Below are positions 37,456 to 46,450 of a stretch of DNA of 64,000 bases, piece after piece. Position 1 is the first letter of the stretch; every line of letters begins with the position of its first letter. The notes under the pieces are model-generated. The model had not been told where the DNA came from and did no database searches. It saw nothing but the letters and a program-made list of their open reading frames with translations. Source of the stretch: Zasmidium citrigriseum (Eukaryota > Ascomycota > Dothideomycetes > Mycosphaerellales > Mycosphaerellaceae). The stretch covers positions 1-64,000 of the forward strand of contig NHNW01000067.1 in assembly GCA_002786025.1 (NCBI GenBank). The letters run 5' to 3'. The translations under genes were made by a program, and so were the position numbers.

Positions 37456-38769
37456 ATGAACTCTTCTCTTTCACTCAACCCATACATGAGCCTGCTGCCC
37501 AGCGGCTTCGCTTCTAACGTCTTAGGTTCGACATGGGGCTACTATAGCACGCTGAAGACGGCAGTACTTCCAGCCAAATTCAATCGGACTGGTAAGTCGA
37601 AGCCAAAGGAGGTGCTTATTGACTCACTCATTCATCGAACGTAGCGCTCGTTGCACCATGGGAGGCAAATATCACCGCCACAGCACTTCAAGCAGCGTGA
37701 GCATTCTATCCCTTCACCTGATCTTGGCTCATGTTGGTAGCAACGATTACTTCGACCATACCAACTTCATCGCCTTCGATCCTGCATTCTTTGATCTCAT
37801 CGGCAGTGATGCGAAAGTTGAGCAAGTCTGGACTGCCAATTCCAACTATACTCACGAAGCATCTTGTTTCATCCCAGAACGCAATGCTTTGTTCTTTGCC
37901 AGCTGGGGATTTGACCACACTTTCCAGTATCTGCTCGATGCTTCGACATTGGAACTCCACAACATCACGACATCGCCGCCGATCATGAACGCCCATGGCT
38001 GCGTTTACTACAACAGCTCTCTTCACATCGCCACGGACGGAGGAGACGACCATTACGCATCGGTGTATCGAGTTGATCCGCACACATTGAAGGCAGAAGT
38101 CCTTATCAACAACTTCTATCAACAGCCATTCCTCGGATTCAACGATCTTGACATCGATCCCAATGGTAACATGTGGCTGACCGATTCCACCTCAGCTTGG
38201 GTGAGTATTCCACTTTCGATTATCCACATCGTCTAACCGCAATGCAGAGCAACTACATCACCACCTTCGCCCCGCAAACAGGTCCAGCCGTCTACTTCGT
38301 CAACACAACAACCATGATCCCCAAATGGGTCTTCCAGGTTGACGGCGGCATAAACGCCAATGTCAACGGCATCGCCTACGCTCCGGATGGAACGCTCTAC
38401 ATCGACAATACAGACATTTCCAGCGGCAGACCGAAGACGAAAGACCCACTTCGATCTCGAGCGCTCTGGGCCTTCGATACTCGAGGAGGAAGACCTCAGC
38501 TCCGCGATCAGAGGCTGTTCTTCAATCCCATTTCGTACTTCTGCGATGGCGTGAGAGTCTCAAGGAATGGGTATGTCTTTTGTGCGACCGGCGATGGAGT
38601 TGATGTCGTTGAGCCTGTAGACGGGCGTGCTCTGGGAAGGATCAGAGTCGGTGGTGTAGGGAGCATTGCTGTGAACATCGCCTTTGAGGATCATACGCTC
38701 TGGATCGTTGGGAAAGGCGGTGTGTGGAAAGTCAGCGGAATCCGAGAGCATTTGAAGCGGAGCTGGTGA
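37456..38769 (+). CDS. SMP-30/gluconolactonase-like six-bladed propeller protein
   Basis: Spliced from 37,456-37,591, 37,645-37,696, 37,741-38,200 and 38,248-38,769, giving 389 residues; all introns (53, 44 and 47 nt) are GT-AG and in phase. The body has the blade pattern of the SMP-30/LRE superfamily: FNDLDIDPNGNMWLTD, NGIAYAPDGTLYIDN and FCDGVRVSRNGYVFCATGDG, i.e. repeated N/D-G-x-(L/M/V)-(W/Y) turns in which Asn/Asp/Glu residues bind a divalent cation. Family members hydrolyse lactones or related esters. The N-terminal 45 residues show no strong signal peptide, so cellular location is open; an alternative in-frame start at 37,659 would bypass the first exons but loses the good splice structure. 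The position between a P450 and an alpha/beta hydrolase suggests a shared small-molecule pathway (inference). A strictosidine-synthase-like role is an alternative. Confidence 0.82.
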
Positions 38770-39062
38770 AGACGATCTGTAAAGCGCGAGCTTTACTGTG
38801 CGTTCCCAACATTCTTGGGAGGAATGCTACATGCGTCGATTGGGAAGGCAGGTCGTCCAGCTTCATGTTGCACAAAGAGTCCACCTCTGACGTCAATCGC
38901 GAGATCTCTTCGTCTTCAGCTGTGCATTCCATCAACACCCTGCTTTCTTCATCACACCCACTCGTTTTCATCGAACAGACGCGAGAATCGAGGTTGAAAA
39001 GATGCTGCGAATTGAGCGCAGACGCTGATGTTTTGATCATTCGCCGCCGGCGATTCTTCAAC

Positions 39063-40022
39063 ATGTCGGCCAAACTGCCCAGCCTCGTCCTAATCGCCGG
39101 GTCATGGCATCAAGGAAAATGCTACGAACGAATCGTCAAGCCGCTGCAAGAGCGATACAGATTGAAATGCACCACTGTCACTCTGCCATCAACTTTGGGA
39201 GACCCGAAGTCGACTTTCAAAGACGACATCGACGCAGCTCGCAAAGCCGTCACCCAAGAAACTTCCAACGGCCATGATGTTGTGGTGATTGCTCATTCCT
39301 TCGGCGGCATGGTGGGCAACTCTGCAATCAAAGGTCTCACTCGATCCAAAGATGTTCCGAAAGAAGGCACATCATCCACTGGAAAAGTCGTCGGGCTCAT
39401 CCTCATTGCCTCTGGCTTCACCCTCACCGGCCTCTCCTTCATGGACCCCATGTTCGGTATTCCGCCTCCATCCTGGCGCATCAACAAAGAGACTGGCTGT
39501 GCTGATCTTGTCACGCCTGCAAGAGAACTCTTCTACCACGACTTGACTGCCGAAGATGCAGATTACTGGATCGCGCAACTCGGCTCTCAGAATCTCAAAG
39601 CCATGTTCGAAGGAGGTGAACATGCATATGCTGGCTGGATGGATGTGCCAGTCTGGTACATCGGCACGATTGAGGATCGAGGCCTGCCGGTATCGGTACA
39701 AAGGATGCAGGTTGGGATGGCGAGAGCGATGGGCGGGAAAGTGGAACATCGAGAGTTGAAGAGCGGCCATTCGCCGTTTCTGAGCATGCCAGAGGAGTGT
39801 GTCGACATCATTGCTGAAGCCATCGAGGCATTCACAGGATCCAGCATCAAGCAGGGCGAAGATTCGGCTATCATGAAGCAGCGGGCGATCGATGTGCCAG
39901 CCGTGAGGCTGTTGCAACCCAAGACCTGGATCCGGTACGGACTTGCGCTTGGGTTTGGACGATTCTTGGGGAGCTGTATCGCGGCGTTCAGCTGGCTCAA
40001 ATGTCGATGGAGACGAACATGA
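39063..40022 (+). CDS. Alpha/beta hydrolase (esterase type)
   Basis: Intronless, 319 residues from ATG at 39,063. A longer open frame reaches back to 38,724 but that extension overlaps the end of the preceding gene and has no domain features, so the internal ATG preceding SAKLPSLVLIAG is preferred. The first strand LVLIAGSWHQG contains the oxyanion-hole region, VVVIAHSFGG holds the nucleophile Ser79 in an A-H-S-F-G elbow (variant of GxSxG), and KSGHSPFLS near residue 235 supplies the catalytic His; an acid such as Asp in the IGTIEDRG region completes the triad. This arrangement resembles the plant methylesterase/hydroxynitrile lyase-like AB_hydrolase family with small fungal esterases. The C-terminal 40 residues are a basic, hydrophobic tail (GLALGFGRFLGSCIAAFSWL) that may attach it to a membrane. 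Substrate unknown. The gene converges on the glycosyltransferase with only 63 bp between stops. Confidence 0.85.
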   Translation: MSAKLPSLVLIAGSWHQGKCYERIVKPLQERYRLKCTTVTLPSTLGDPKSTFKDDIDAARKAVTQETSNGHDVVVIAHSFGGMVGNSAIKGLTRSKDVPKEGTSSTGKVVGLILIASGFTLTGLSFMDPMFGIPPPSWRINKETGCADLVTPARELFYHDLTAEDADYWIAQLGSQNLKAMFEGGEHAYAGWMDVPVWYIGTIEDRGLPVSVQRMQVGMARAMGGKVEHRELKSGHSPFLSMPEECVDIIAEAIEAFTGSSIKQGEDSAIMKQRAIDVPAVRLLQPKTWIRYGLALGFGRFLGSCIAAFSWLKCRWRRT

Positions 40023-40085
40023 GAGCCTTGACGGATGTGTGGTACCATGATATGAACTCCACTCAATGCAGCTAATGCCTTCTTC

Positions 40086-41957
40086 TCATCGTCTTCTCCT
40101 CACACAACGATCGCCAAAGCATAGGTACGACCATACCGGGAGAAAGCAGACCAACGCCAAACACATCATCCCTTGGACTGGAACGCAATCATCTGCCGTA
40201 TACCTGAATCCTTGCGCAATTGCTCTCGCCCATCCCGCCACGACCACATTCATCCAAATGAGACAAGGACCTACTTCGTACAGTCTTCTCCCAAGGCTGT
40301 CTGCTCTGAGCGAAGAGTCCCATCCGTTGTCGAACATAGTTAGAACACCCCAGGCGTGGACTGCCGGCTTGATCGTGTTGTAGAAAAGCTGTGCAGGCAG
40401 CATCCAGACGACGTTCTCCACCGTTGGCCGGTCGCTGCCGAATGCCAGAACGTACACGAGCTCCATGAGAAGGCTGATCGGAAAGTCTGCTGGCGAGACT
40501 TTCATACTGATGGTCCCAGACCAGACGAACTCGCTCATGAAGAGCATGGCGACAAAGGGCATGACCTGTGCTCTCCAAACATGAACAGTGAACCACGGAT
40601 GTTTGATCAGATACGTCACAGGCTGCGAGAAGCGTTCGATATGAGTGCCTCGACTCCATCGATTTTGCTGTCGAATCCAGCCGAGCAGTGTAGTCGGGGA
40701 ATCCGTCTCAGCGATGGCACTCGGGATGTAGTAGACCTTCCAGCCTTGACGGAGAAGTCGAGTCGTCAAATGCCGATCTTCGTTGGTGATGACCCGCCGG
40801 CCTACGAAGCGTTGAGAGTGCCATTGGAGGACGACTTGGCGCAAAGCTGTTATTCGGGTGACGGTACATGGACCTGGCTGGCATTCTGCATCGCCGGTCA
40901 CCGCTGTCTGAGAGCGAGTGACTTCTTGGTCGAACCAGTACTTGGCACCGATGATCCTGGAGACGACCGAGGATGAATCGTTGCGGTTCCGAAGGTGACC
41001 TGCAAGACCTCCGGCTTCTGGCCGACGTCTGATCTGGGAGATGGCAGCGTCGATTACGCCTGACCGTGCGACAGAGTCTGAGTCGCTGCTCCAAGTGTAT
41101 TTCCCTCGACCGAGCCGTCCAAGTACCAGTGAGACTAGGAAGGCGGTAAATAGGATGGACTTCTTGTTTTGATGGGGCTGGTACACGCAGATTGCCGGAC
41201 ATGAGAGGAGAGTATCCACCCCAAGTTGTTGAATCAAGGCGACTTCCAATCTTTCCAGGATAGTGTCGATGTCGGTCTCCATCCGCTGGCCAAGCTGTGC
41301 TGCATCGAGCTCGAGACATTCGCCAACAGGATAACGGAAATGAACTTTGGGGGCATTTGGGAAGACCTGCGAGTCTGATTAGTGATTGACTAGGCGACAG
41401 CACCGGGCACGACAGACCTTCTGAAATGCATCCCGCATAGGTACATCATCATTCGTGTCGCCATCGATGCCAACGACAACGGTAGAGATGCAGCTTCCCC
41501 TACTTATGCTCTTCAGACATTCGGCAAACAACTCCTTGATCGAGTCAGCCCAATGACGTTCTCTCAGATATATCCTGCACCGTTCGACATGACATACCTC
41601 ATCCTCTCGCCAGCCAACCACAACACCCACAGTGTCTCTCTTGATCGGCTCGACTGGCGGCCGTGGCCAAGCTTGCTTCTCTCCCGGCAGAGCCTGAGAA
41701 GGGATGTCTTGCCATTCGCATTTGAGTTGCTCTTTTTCATCAAGCTCAACGACATCATCCGTGTTGAGGATGCAGAAGCGATAGTATGCCGCAATCAGGA
41801 TCTCGACACCACGAAAGATCGATATGGGGAACGACGTTCTGTGAAAGAGGAAGAAAATGACCTTCGTGAGGCCGACGACGCCGGATATATTGAGTAAAAT
41901 GCAAAGTTGTCGTCTGAAGCCTCGCAGATTGGTGGCATCCATCTTCCGCAACGACAT
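40086..41957 (-). CDS. Family 2 glycosyltransferase, hyaluronan-synthase type
   Basis: Minus-strand exons 41,957-41,418 and 41,366-40,086 (51-nt GT-AG intron with CTAAT branch site) give 606 residues. The first in-frame ATG is at 41,957; upstream exons cannot be excluded. The N-terminal TM segment (ILLNISGVVGLTKVIFFLF) precedes the cytosolic GT-A domain: VVVGIDGD near residue 165, the UDP-binding SSDSDS, TGDAECQPGPCTVTR where GP..xxR is usual, NEDRHLT containing the catalytic acidic pair, and QQNRWSRG, the QxxRW product-binding motif. Three or four TM helices follow (QVMPFVAMLFMSEFVW, FPISLLMELVYVLAF, LIWMNVVVAGWA, LALVCFLPVWSYL). This is a processive GT2 of the hyaluronan/cellulose synthase class at the plasma membrane; in fungi such proteins make cell-surface glycans. 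It is divergent to a polysaccharide deacetylase, implying the polymer contains N-acetylated sugars. Tryptophan/aspartate catalytic residues look intact, so it should be active. Confidence 0.88.
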
Positions 41958-42843
41958 GGCACGAGAAAGATGTTTATGACTATCGCGGCAGGACACTTTG
42001 TATATTCTCCATCTACTTCAAAATCTCAAAGCCTCCTCTACACCCATGGTATACGTCTGAGTCGCTATGGAGTCGAGCGTTGGCCTGAAATACAAAACAT
42101 GTACAAGAATGGAACGGCGTTGTCGATTGACGCATCTCACGCTGCATCTCGATACCCACCCGCTGGTCCTGGATGCCGATGGCGGCATCTTTCTTGCGAC
42201 AAACGACCGGGTCAACCTTTTCATTTCCCGAAACTATAGGCAGTATGTTCCCAAGTTGTACTGGTCGCCCGTACCAAACTGTCTTTGGGTTTGCGTACTT
42301 TCGTTCCGTCGAAGTCTTTCCACGATAAGAGTAGGGGTCGCCTGGAATACATCGACTTTTTAAGCATCATCAAGCACCTGTCCATTGCGGAGTCGAACAT
42401 GTTTGGCTGGCACAACAGTCTGAGTTGGGTTTTGCGTATTGACTCGCGAGACTTATAGTAGGCTTTGGGCACAGTTCGGTGGATGCATTCTTGCTAGGCT
42501 GGAGCCAATTCTCCAGGCGAGAACGGTTGCTCACCAGACAACGGTCTCCAACATCGACAGTGATCGTTCGTTCCGTCGTCCTTCTCGGCGCCTGATGCCG
42601 TCTGGAGCCTGTATCTTGCCCCAAAGCCAAAGCCTGATACAGACATGCCTTTTGAGTATCGCAAGGATTTGATGCAAACATGAAACGCTTGAACCCTGCA
42701 CAGACTCTATCCGATCTTGATGGTTATTTCCCGGATCTTGGAAATGATCATCAAGATCTTAAACATGTTTGTCGAGCAGTTCACGTCGTCCACTTCTGCA
42801 ACACCGCATACCTGCCAATACCATTTGCCGGATAGGGGCCAAT
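41958..42843. promoter_or_regulatory. Bidirectional intergenic region, GT2 / polysaccharide deacetylase
   Basis: 886 bp separate the start of the minus-strand glycosyltransferase and of the plus-strand deacetylase. Small open frames on both strands have no recognisable domain. The head-to-head arrangement makes this the likely shared promoter region; I see no specific operator. Confidence 0.5.
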
Positions 42844-43777
42844 ATGCCGCAGAGGCATGTCTATATTGGAACAGCTCTCCTGCTTCTTTTCTCGGCTTTG
42901 ATCTTCTTTCGTCACTTCTTGTTCCACATTGCAGCAGATCACTTGTTTGCAGATGAACTGCCGTTGGATCATGGTACATGAGAGCCAATCTGTGAACGCC
43001 TGCCATCTTTGCTGACTCCCGCAGGCAATATCTTACACAGCTGTCCTGGCTCTGTCAAACAGGTGGCTTTGACGTTCGACGATGGACCTTCGAACAACAC
43101 GGACATTGTGCTTGAGCAGCTTGCACTCTACAATGCGGTTGCAACATTTTTTCTAAGTAAACCAAAAGGCGATGATGTCTCAGATAATTCCGTGGAAGCC
43201 CAGCGTCTGCGAAGAATCTATGCTGCTGGGCATCAAGTGGCTTCCCATGGGTAAGCAGATCGACAGTACGATGTCGAAGACATAGCAGCTGACGACTGGG
43301 CTGCAGATGGCATCATCTCAACTTCTCACAGGTGGCGGCTTCCACGATCCAGATGGAATTGGTCGGTCGCAATCCCACTAATGATTTACAAAACGCCAAT
43401 CGGAGAGACAGGACTTGAGCGGGCAGTGGTTCCAGAGCATACTTGGCTTCAAGCCCCGATACATGCGGCCGCCGTACGGAGTGAGTCCACAAACTCTTAC
43501 ATTGGAACAGATTTGCAGAGGCTTCTTTATTCAGGACTGTTCCGGCTCCTGCTGGGGCCTCTTGGATAGCATGGGCTACGACGTGGTCACTTGGAACATC
43601 GACACCTTTGACTGGAAATTCGTCATCGACGTCGACGAACCTCTACGGACTGTCATGGAGCAAGAGAAAGTTGCCGCCACGCAAGGCGTCGGCTCGATTG
43701 TATTGATGCATGATCGAATAGCTTCTTCTGCTACACTTTTACTCCCATCGCTGCTGGAGCTCGTTACCTCGAGATGA
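42844..43777 (+). CDS. Membrane-anchored polysaccharide (chitin-type) deacetylase
   Basis: Exons 42,844-42,973, 43,025-43,250, 43,307-about 43,360, then from about 43,411 to the stop at 43,775, with a probable further 54-nt in-frame intron just after the RPPYG motif (about 43,482-43,535). The N-terminus is a signal anchor (IGTALLLLFSALIFF). NodB homology motifs are complete: motif 1 TFDDGP with catalytic and metal-binding Asp, motif 2 SHGWHH (H-x3-H metal ligands, first position Gly where Thr is usual), motif 3 RPPYG, motif 4 DTFDWK and motif 5 IVLMHD with catalytic His. Carbohydrate esterase family 4 enzymes remove acetyl groups from GlcNAc-type polymers. About 230 residues without chitin-binding module, smaller than typical secreted fungal chitin deacetylases. 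Divergent from the hyaluronan-type synthase, so it probably modifies that polymer (inference). Splice boundaries around 43,360-43,410 rest on a CTAAT branch site and frame logic. Confidence 0.85.
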
Positions 43778-43918
43778 TACGATTTCGTATCCGTAGGCGA
43801 CTGCAACAGAAATCGAGATGAGTCATGGTACCGAAGGAACTCATAGAGCTTATGAATGATTTCACATCTATCCAACCATGGCCCTGAGCGGCCTTTAAAA
43901 AATCTTCAATTGCATCGA

Positions 43919-45315
43919 TCACCGCTTCCATCCGTACCGTCGACCAATCCATTTGGTGACATAAACCAAAGCCAGCAGCACCGGAACCTCGATTAGCGGC
44001 CCCACCGTGGATGCAAGCGCCTGATCACTGTCTGCACCGTACGTCGCCACTGCCACGGCGATGGCGAGCTCAAAATTGTTGCTTGCGGCCGTGAAGCTCT
44101 GCGTTGCCGCCAACTTGTATCCAAACCCCAGCTTGTGCGTGATCCACAAAGTGGCAAAGAAGATGATAACGAAGTATACGACGAGCGGAGCCGCAACTCG
44201 CACCACCGAGACGATCTGATGGACGACCTGCTTCCCCTGCGAGGCGAAGAGGACCAGAATTGTGTACAGCAGTCCGATCAATGACCACGGAGACAGCCAT
44301 TTGAGGAAGACGTCGTCATACCAGGAAGCATTAACCAAGTTTCTGATCGCAGATCGGGTGACTACTGCAGCTCCCAGCGGAATGCCGAGAAAGACCGCAA
44401 CGCTGGTGGCGACAGTGGAGTAGGAGACCGTGATTGTGCTTGCAGACCCGCTGATGATATTGATGTAGAAGATGGCCAACGGTGCGTAGAGCACCATTTG
44501 CAGGACGGAGTTGATGGCGACGAGAATGGCGCAGTACTGACCGTCGCCGCCTGCGAGGCCGGTCCAGATGAGCACCTAAAATGAAGTCAGCACGATACAC
44601 CATGCGTGAAAAAGAGATGAACACCCACCATTGCAATGCATCTAGCCAGCCCGACTAAGATCAGCCCTTCTCGAAGATCTCCTTCATCCGGTAGGAATGC
44701 CCATGCAAGCCCGAGCTGTCTCGTTTGTTAGACACCTTCATGAGCCTCAAGATCTCAATCTTGGCTTACCATCAGCAGCGGTGCTACGATCCAGTTCAGA
44801 ACAATACTGAACCCGACCTGGACCCAAAGCTCTCGTGTCGCGAAAGCTCGATGTAGTGTCTCAAATTTGACTTTGCACAAGATCGGGTACATCATGACCA
44901 TCAGTCCGACGGCTGTAGAAGCAAGTCAGCGGCGGTCGTCCAAGGATTTGATCAAGACGAAGCACATACCGATCGGAATTGAGACGCCCACAAACTCGCC
45001 CTTGTGCAGCGCAGGACCCACGCTATCGATGAAGTTGCCCAGCAAGATGCCCACGACCATGGCCAACAAGATCCAGAGGGCGAGCAGACGGTCGAGCCAG
45101 CCGAGGCCCTTAATGGCAGCTGTGGGTTTGTCTTCATTCTCTTCTTCACTCTCACTGCTGCTCTCAGCCTTCTCAACGTCGCTTGCCATCCATTCTTTCC
45201 GCCGCTGTTGGCTGTCGATAAGATCGGGAGCTGCTTGATCAGGGTTCGATGCCGTTTTGGGCGCTTGCAGCCTTGCTTGCTGCTGATCTTCTTGCATGCT
45301 CAACGCCATTTGCAT
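43919..45315 (-). CDS. ACR3-type arsenite efflux permease
   Basis: Minus-strand exons 45,315-44,970, 44,912-44,770, 44,715-44,629 and 44,575-43,919; the three introns (57, 54 and 53 nt) keep frame and give 410 residues. A hydrophilic, Ser/Glu-rich cytosolic N-terminus of about 85 residues is followed by roughly ten TM helices of the bile/arsenite/riboflavin transporter (BART) fold. Family signatures are SIPIAVGLMVMMYPILCKV in TM2, LARCIAMVLIWT with the conserved Cys of the arsenite path, and FTAASNNFELAIAVAVA near the C-terminus. ACR3 exports arsenite (As(III)) across the plasma membrane using the proton gradient. ATG at 45,315 is the first in-frame ATG; longer versions need a non-ATG start. 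It is head-to-head with an arsenate reductase gene, forming a complete detoxification pair that is likely co-induced by arsenic. Confidence 0.95.
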
Positions 45316-45585
45316 CGAGTCACTCCCGTGGGAGAGTGATTCTTCACGCAACGGCCAGCCATTCCCATATATATTCTGTTTCGCCGCCGGGCTTTTCTAG
45401 TGAGAAGTTTCAATGGCGAGTTCCAGAAGAATGTGTAGTCAGGGCGGCGAGCGGCGATGTCACTGCTTCACGCTCATTGGTCGCCGAGCACAGGAGACGA
45501 CATATGACAACCTGACCTCACCCATGGAAGTCTTATTCGCATCCTTCTCACTCGCTTCGAATCTAGATTGACGCTTCGTCTCGTG
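45316..45585. promoter_or_regulatory. Bidirectional promoter of arsenic resistance pair
   Basis: 270 bp separate the ATGs of the divergently transcribed ACR3 and reductase genes. The arrangement matches the shared upstream region of ACR2/ACR3 known in yeast, where an AP-1-like factor binds; I do not see a certain binding site. Confidence 0.55.
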
Positions 45586-46208
45586 ATGGAAGTCCCGGCA
45601 GAGCGCCAATACTCTTTACCATGGCATATCGCCTATCCCGAGCCAAAGTCGACTGCCGCGACCATTTCGAACGTGGAGCTCTTAGAACTCATGCAGTCAG
45701 GCAGTTTGCCTGGCAAAGACTTCTTGCTGATCGATCTGCGGCGTCACGATCATGGTGTATGGCTACAAGAAGGGACTGAAGTCTCAGCTGACAGAATGCC
45801 GTAGGGCGGAACGATCAAAGGATCCCTGAATCTACCGGCCCAAAGCTTCTACCCCTCGATCCCCGTTGTGTATCAGATGGTCAAGAGCGCAGGCATATGC
45901 AAGGTGATCTTCTACTGTGGTATGCATCTTCAGCCCCAGCTCTATCCACAATCAGCCGTTTGACTGACCGTATGGGAGCAGGTTCTTCAAGAGGACGGGG
46001 ACTTCGAGCCGCTGGCTGGTTTGCGGATTATCTGAAGACCCAGAGTGATTCAGGGACTTTATCCCTCGTCTTGAAAGATGGCATCAACGGATGGGTTGCC
46101 TCAGGGCCACAGCACTTGAAATACATAGACGAGTATGTTGCTTCGGCTTGGCCGAGCAAATGGCCATTGCCAGGAGCGGGCTATGATGAGAGCGGGAGAC
46201 TGCAATAG
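45586..46208 (+). CDS. Arsenate reductase, rhodanese/Cdc25 type
   Basis: Exons 45,586-45,756, 45,805-45,919 and 45,982-46,208 encode 170 residues; introns of 48 and 62 nt are GT-AG and phase-consistent. The rhodanese fold is visible: LLIDLRRHDH, GGTIKGSLNLPAQS and the active-site loop FYCGSSRGRG, a C-x5-R motif in which Cys attacks arsenate and Arg binds the oxyanion. Length and motifs fit ACR2-like arsenate reductases, which convert As(V) to As(III) with glutathione/glutaredoxin in the cytosol; a Cdc25-like phosphatase is the alternative but is less likely given the neighbour. Divergent from ACR3, so product and exporter are co-located. C-terminus is complete at 46,206-46,208. Confidence 0.9.
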
Positions 46209-46450
46209 GTATGCCTGGGAATATTTTTTTGATGGCATAAATCAAGACATCGACTGTCCGTTCACCGAGATGTCGTAAAATGCCCCTCGGTATGAGTGCT
46301 AAGTGATGTTCCGGTCTGATCCAGAGTCTTCTGGCGCATTTGAAGCAATCAGATTGAAGCTCTGCGATGATTTTCTTTGTGCTGAGAGGATACAAATGGA
46401 CGATCGCAACTCTTTAGGACCTCTTCTCGAACAGCTCAAACATAACTGAC

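Noticed and set aside
36942..37517. 191-codon plus-strand frame
   Set aside because: Arg/Ser/Pro-rich reading without domain, overlapping the first exon of the propeller gene in another frame.
38724..39062. N-terminal extension of the alpha/beta hydrolase
   Set aside because: Overlaps the end of the propeller gene and has no domain content; the internal ATG at 39,063 begins the fold.
40356..40976. 206-codon open frame on the plus strand
   Set aside because: Antisense to the glycosyltransferase, which has catalytic motifs in the other strand.
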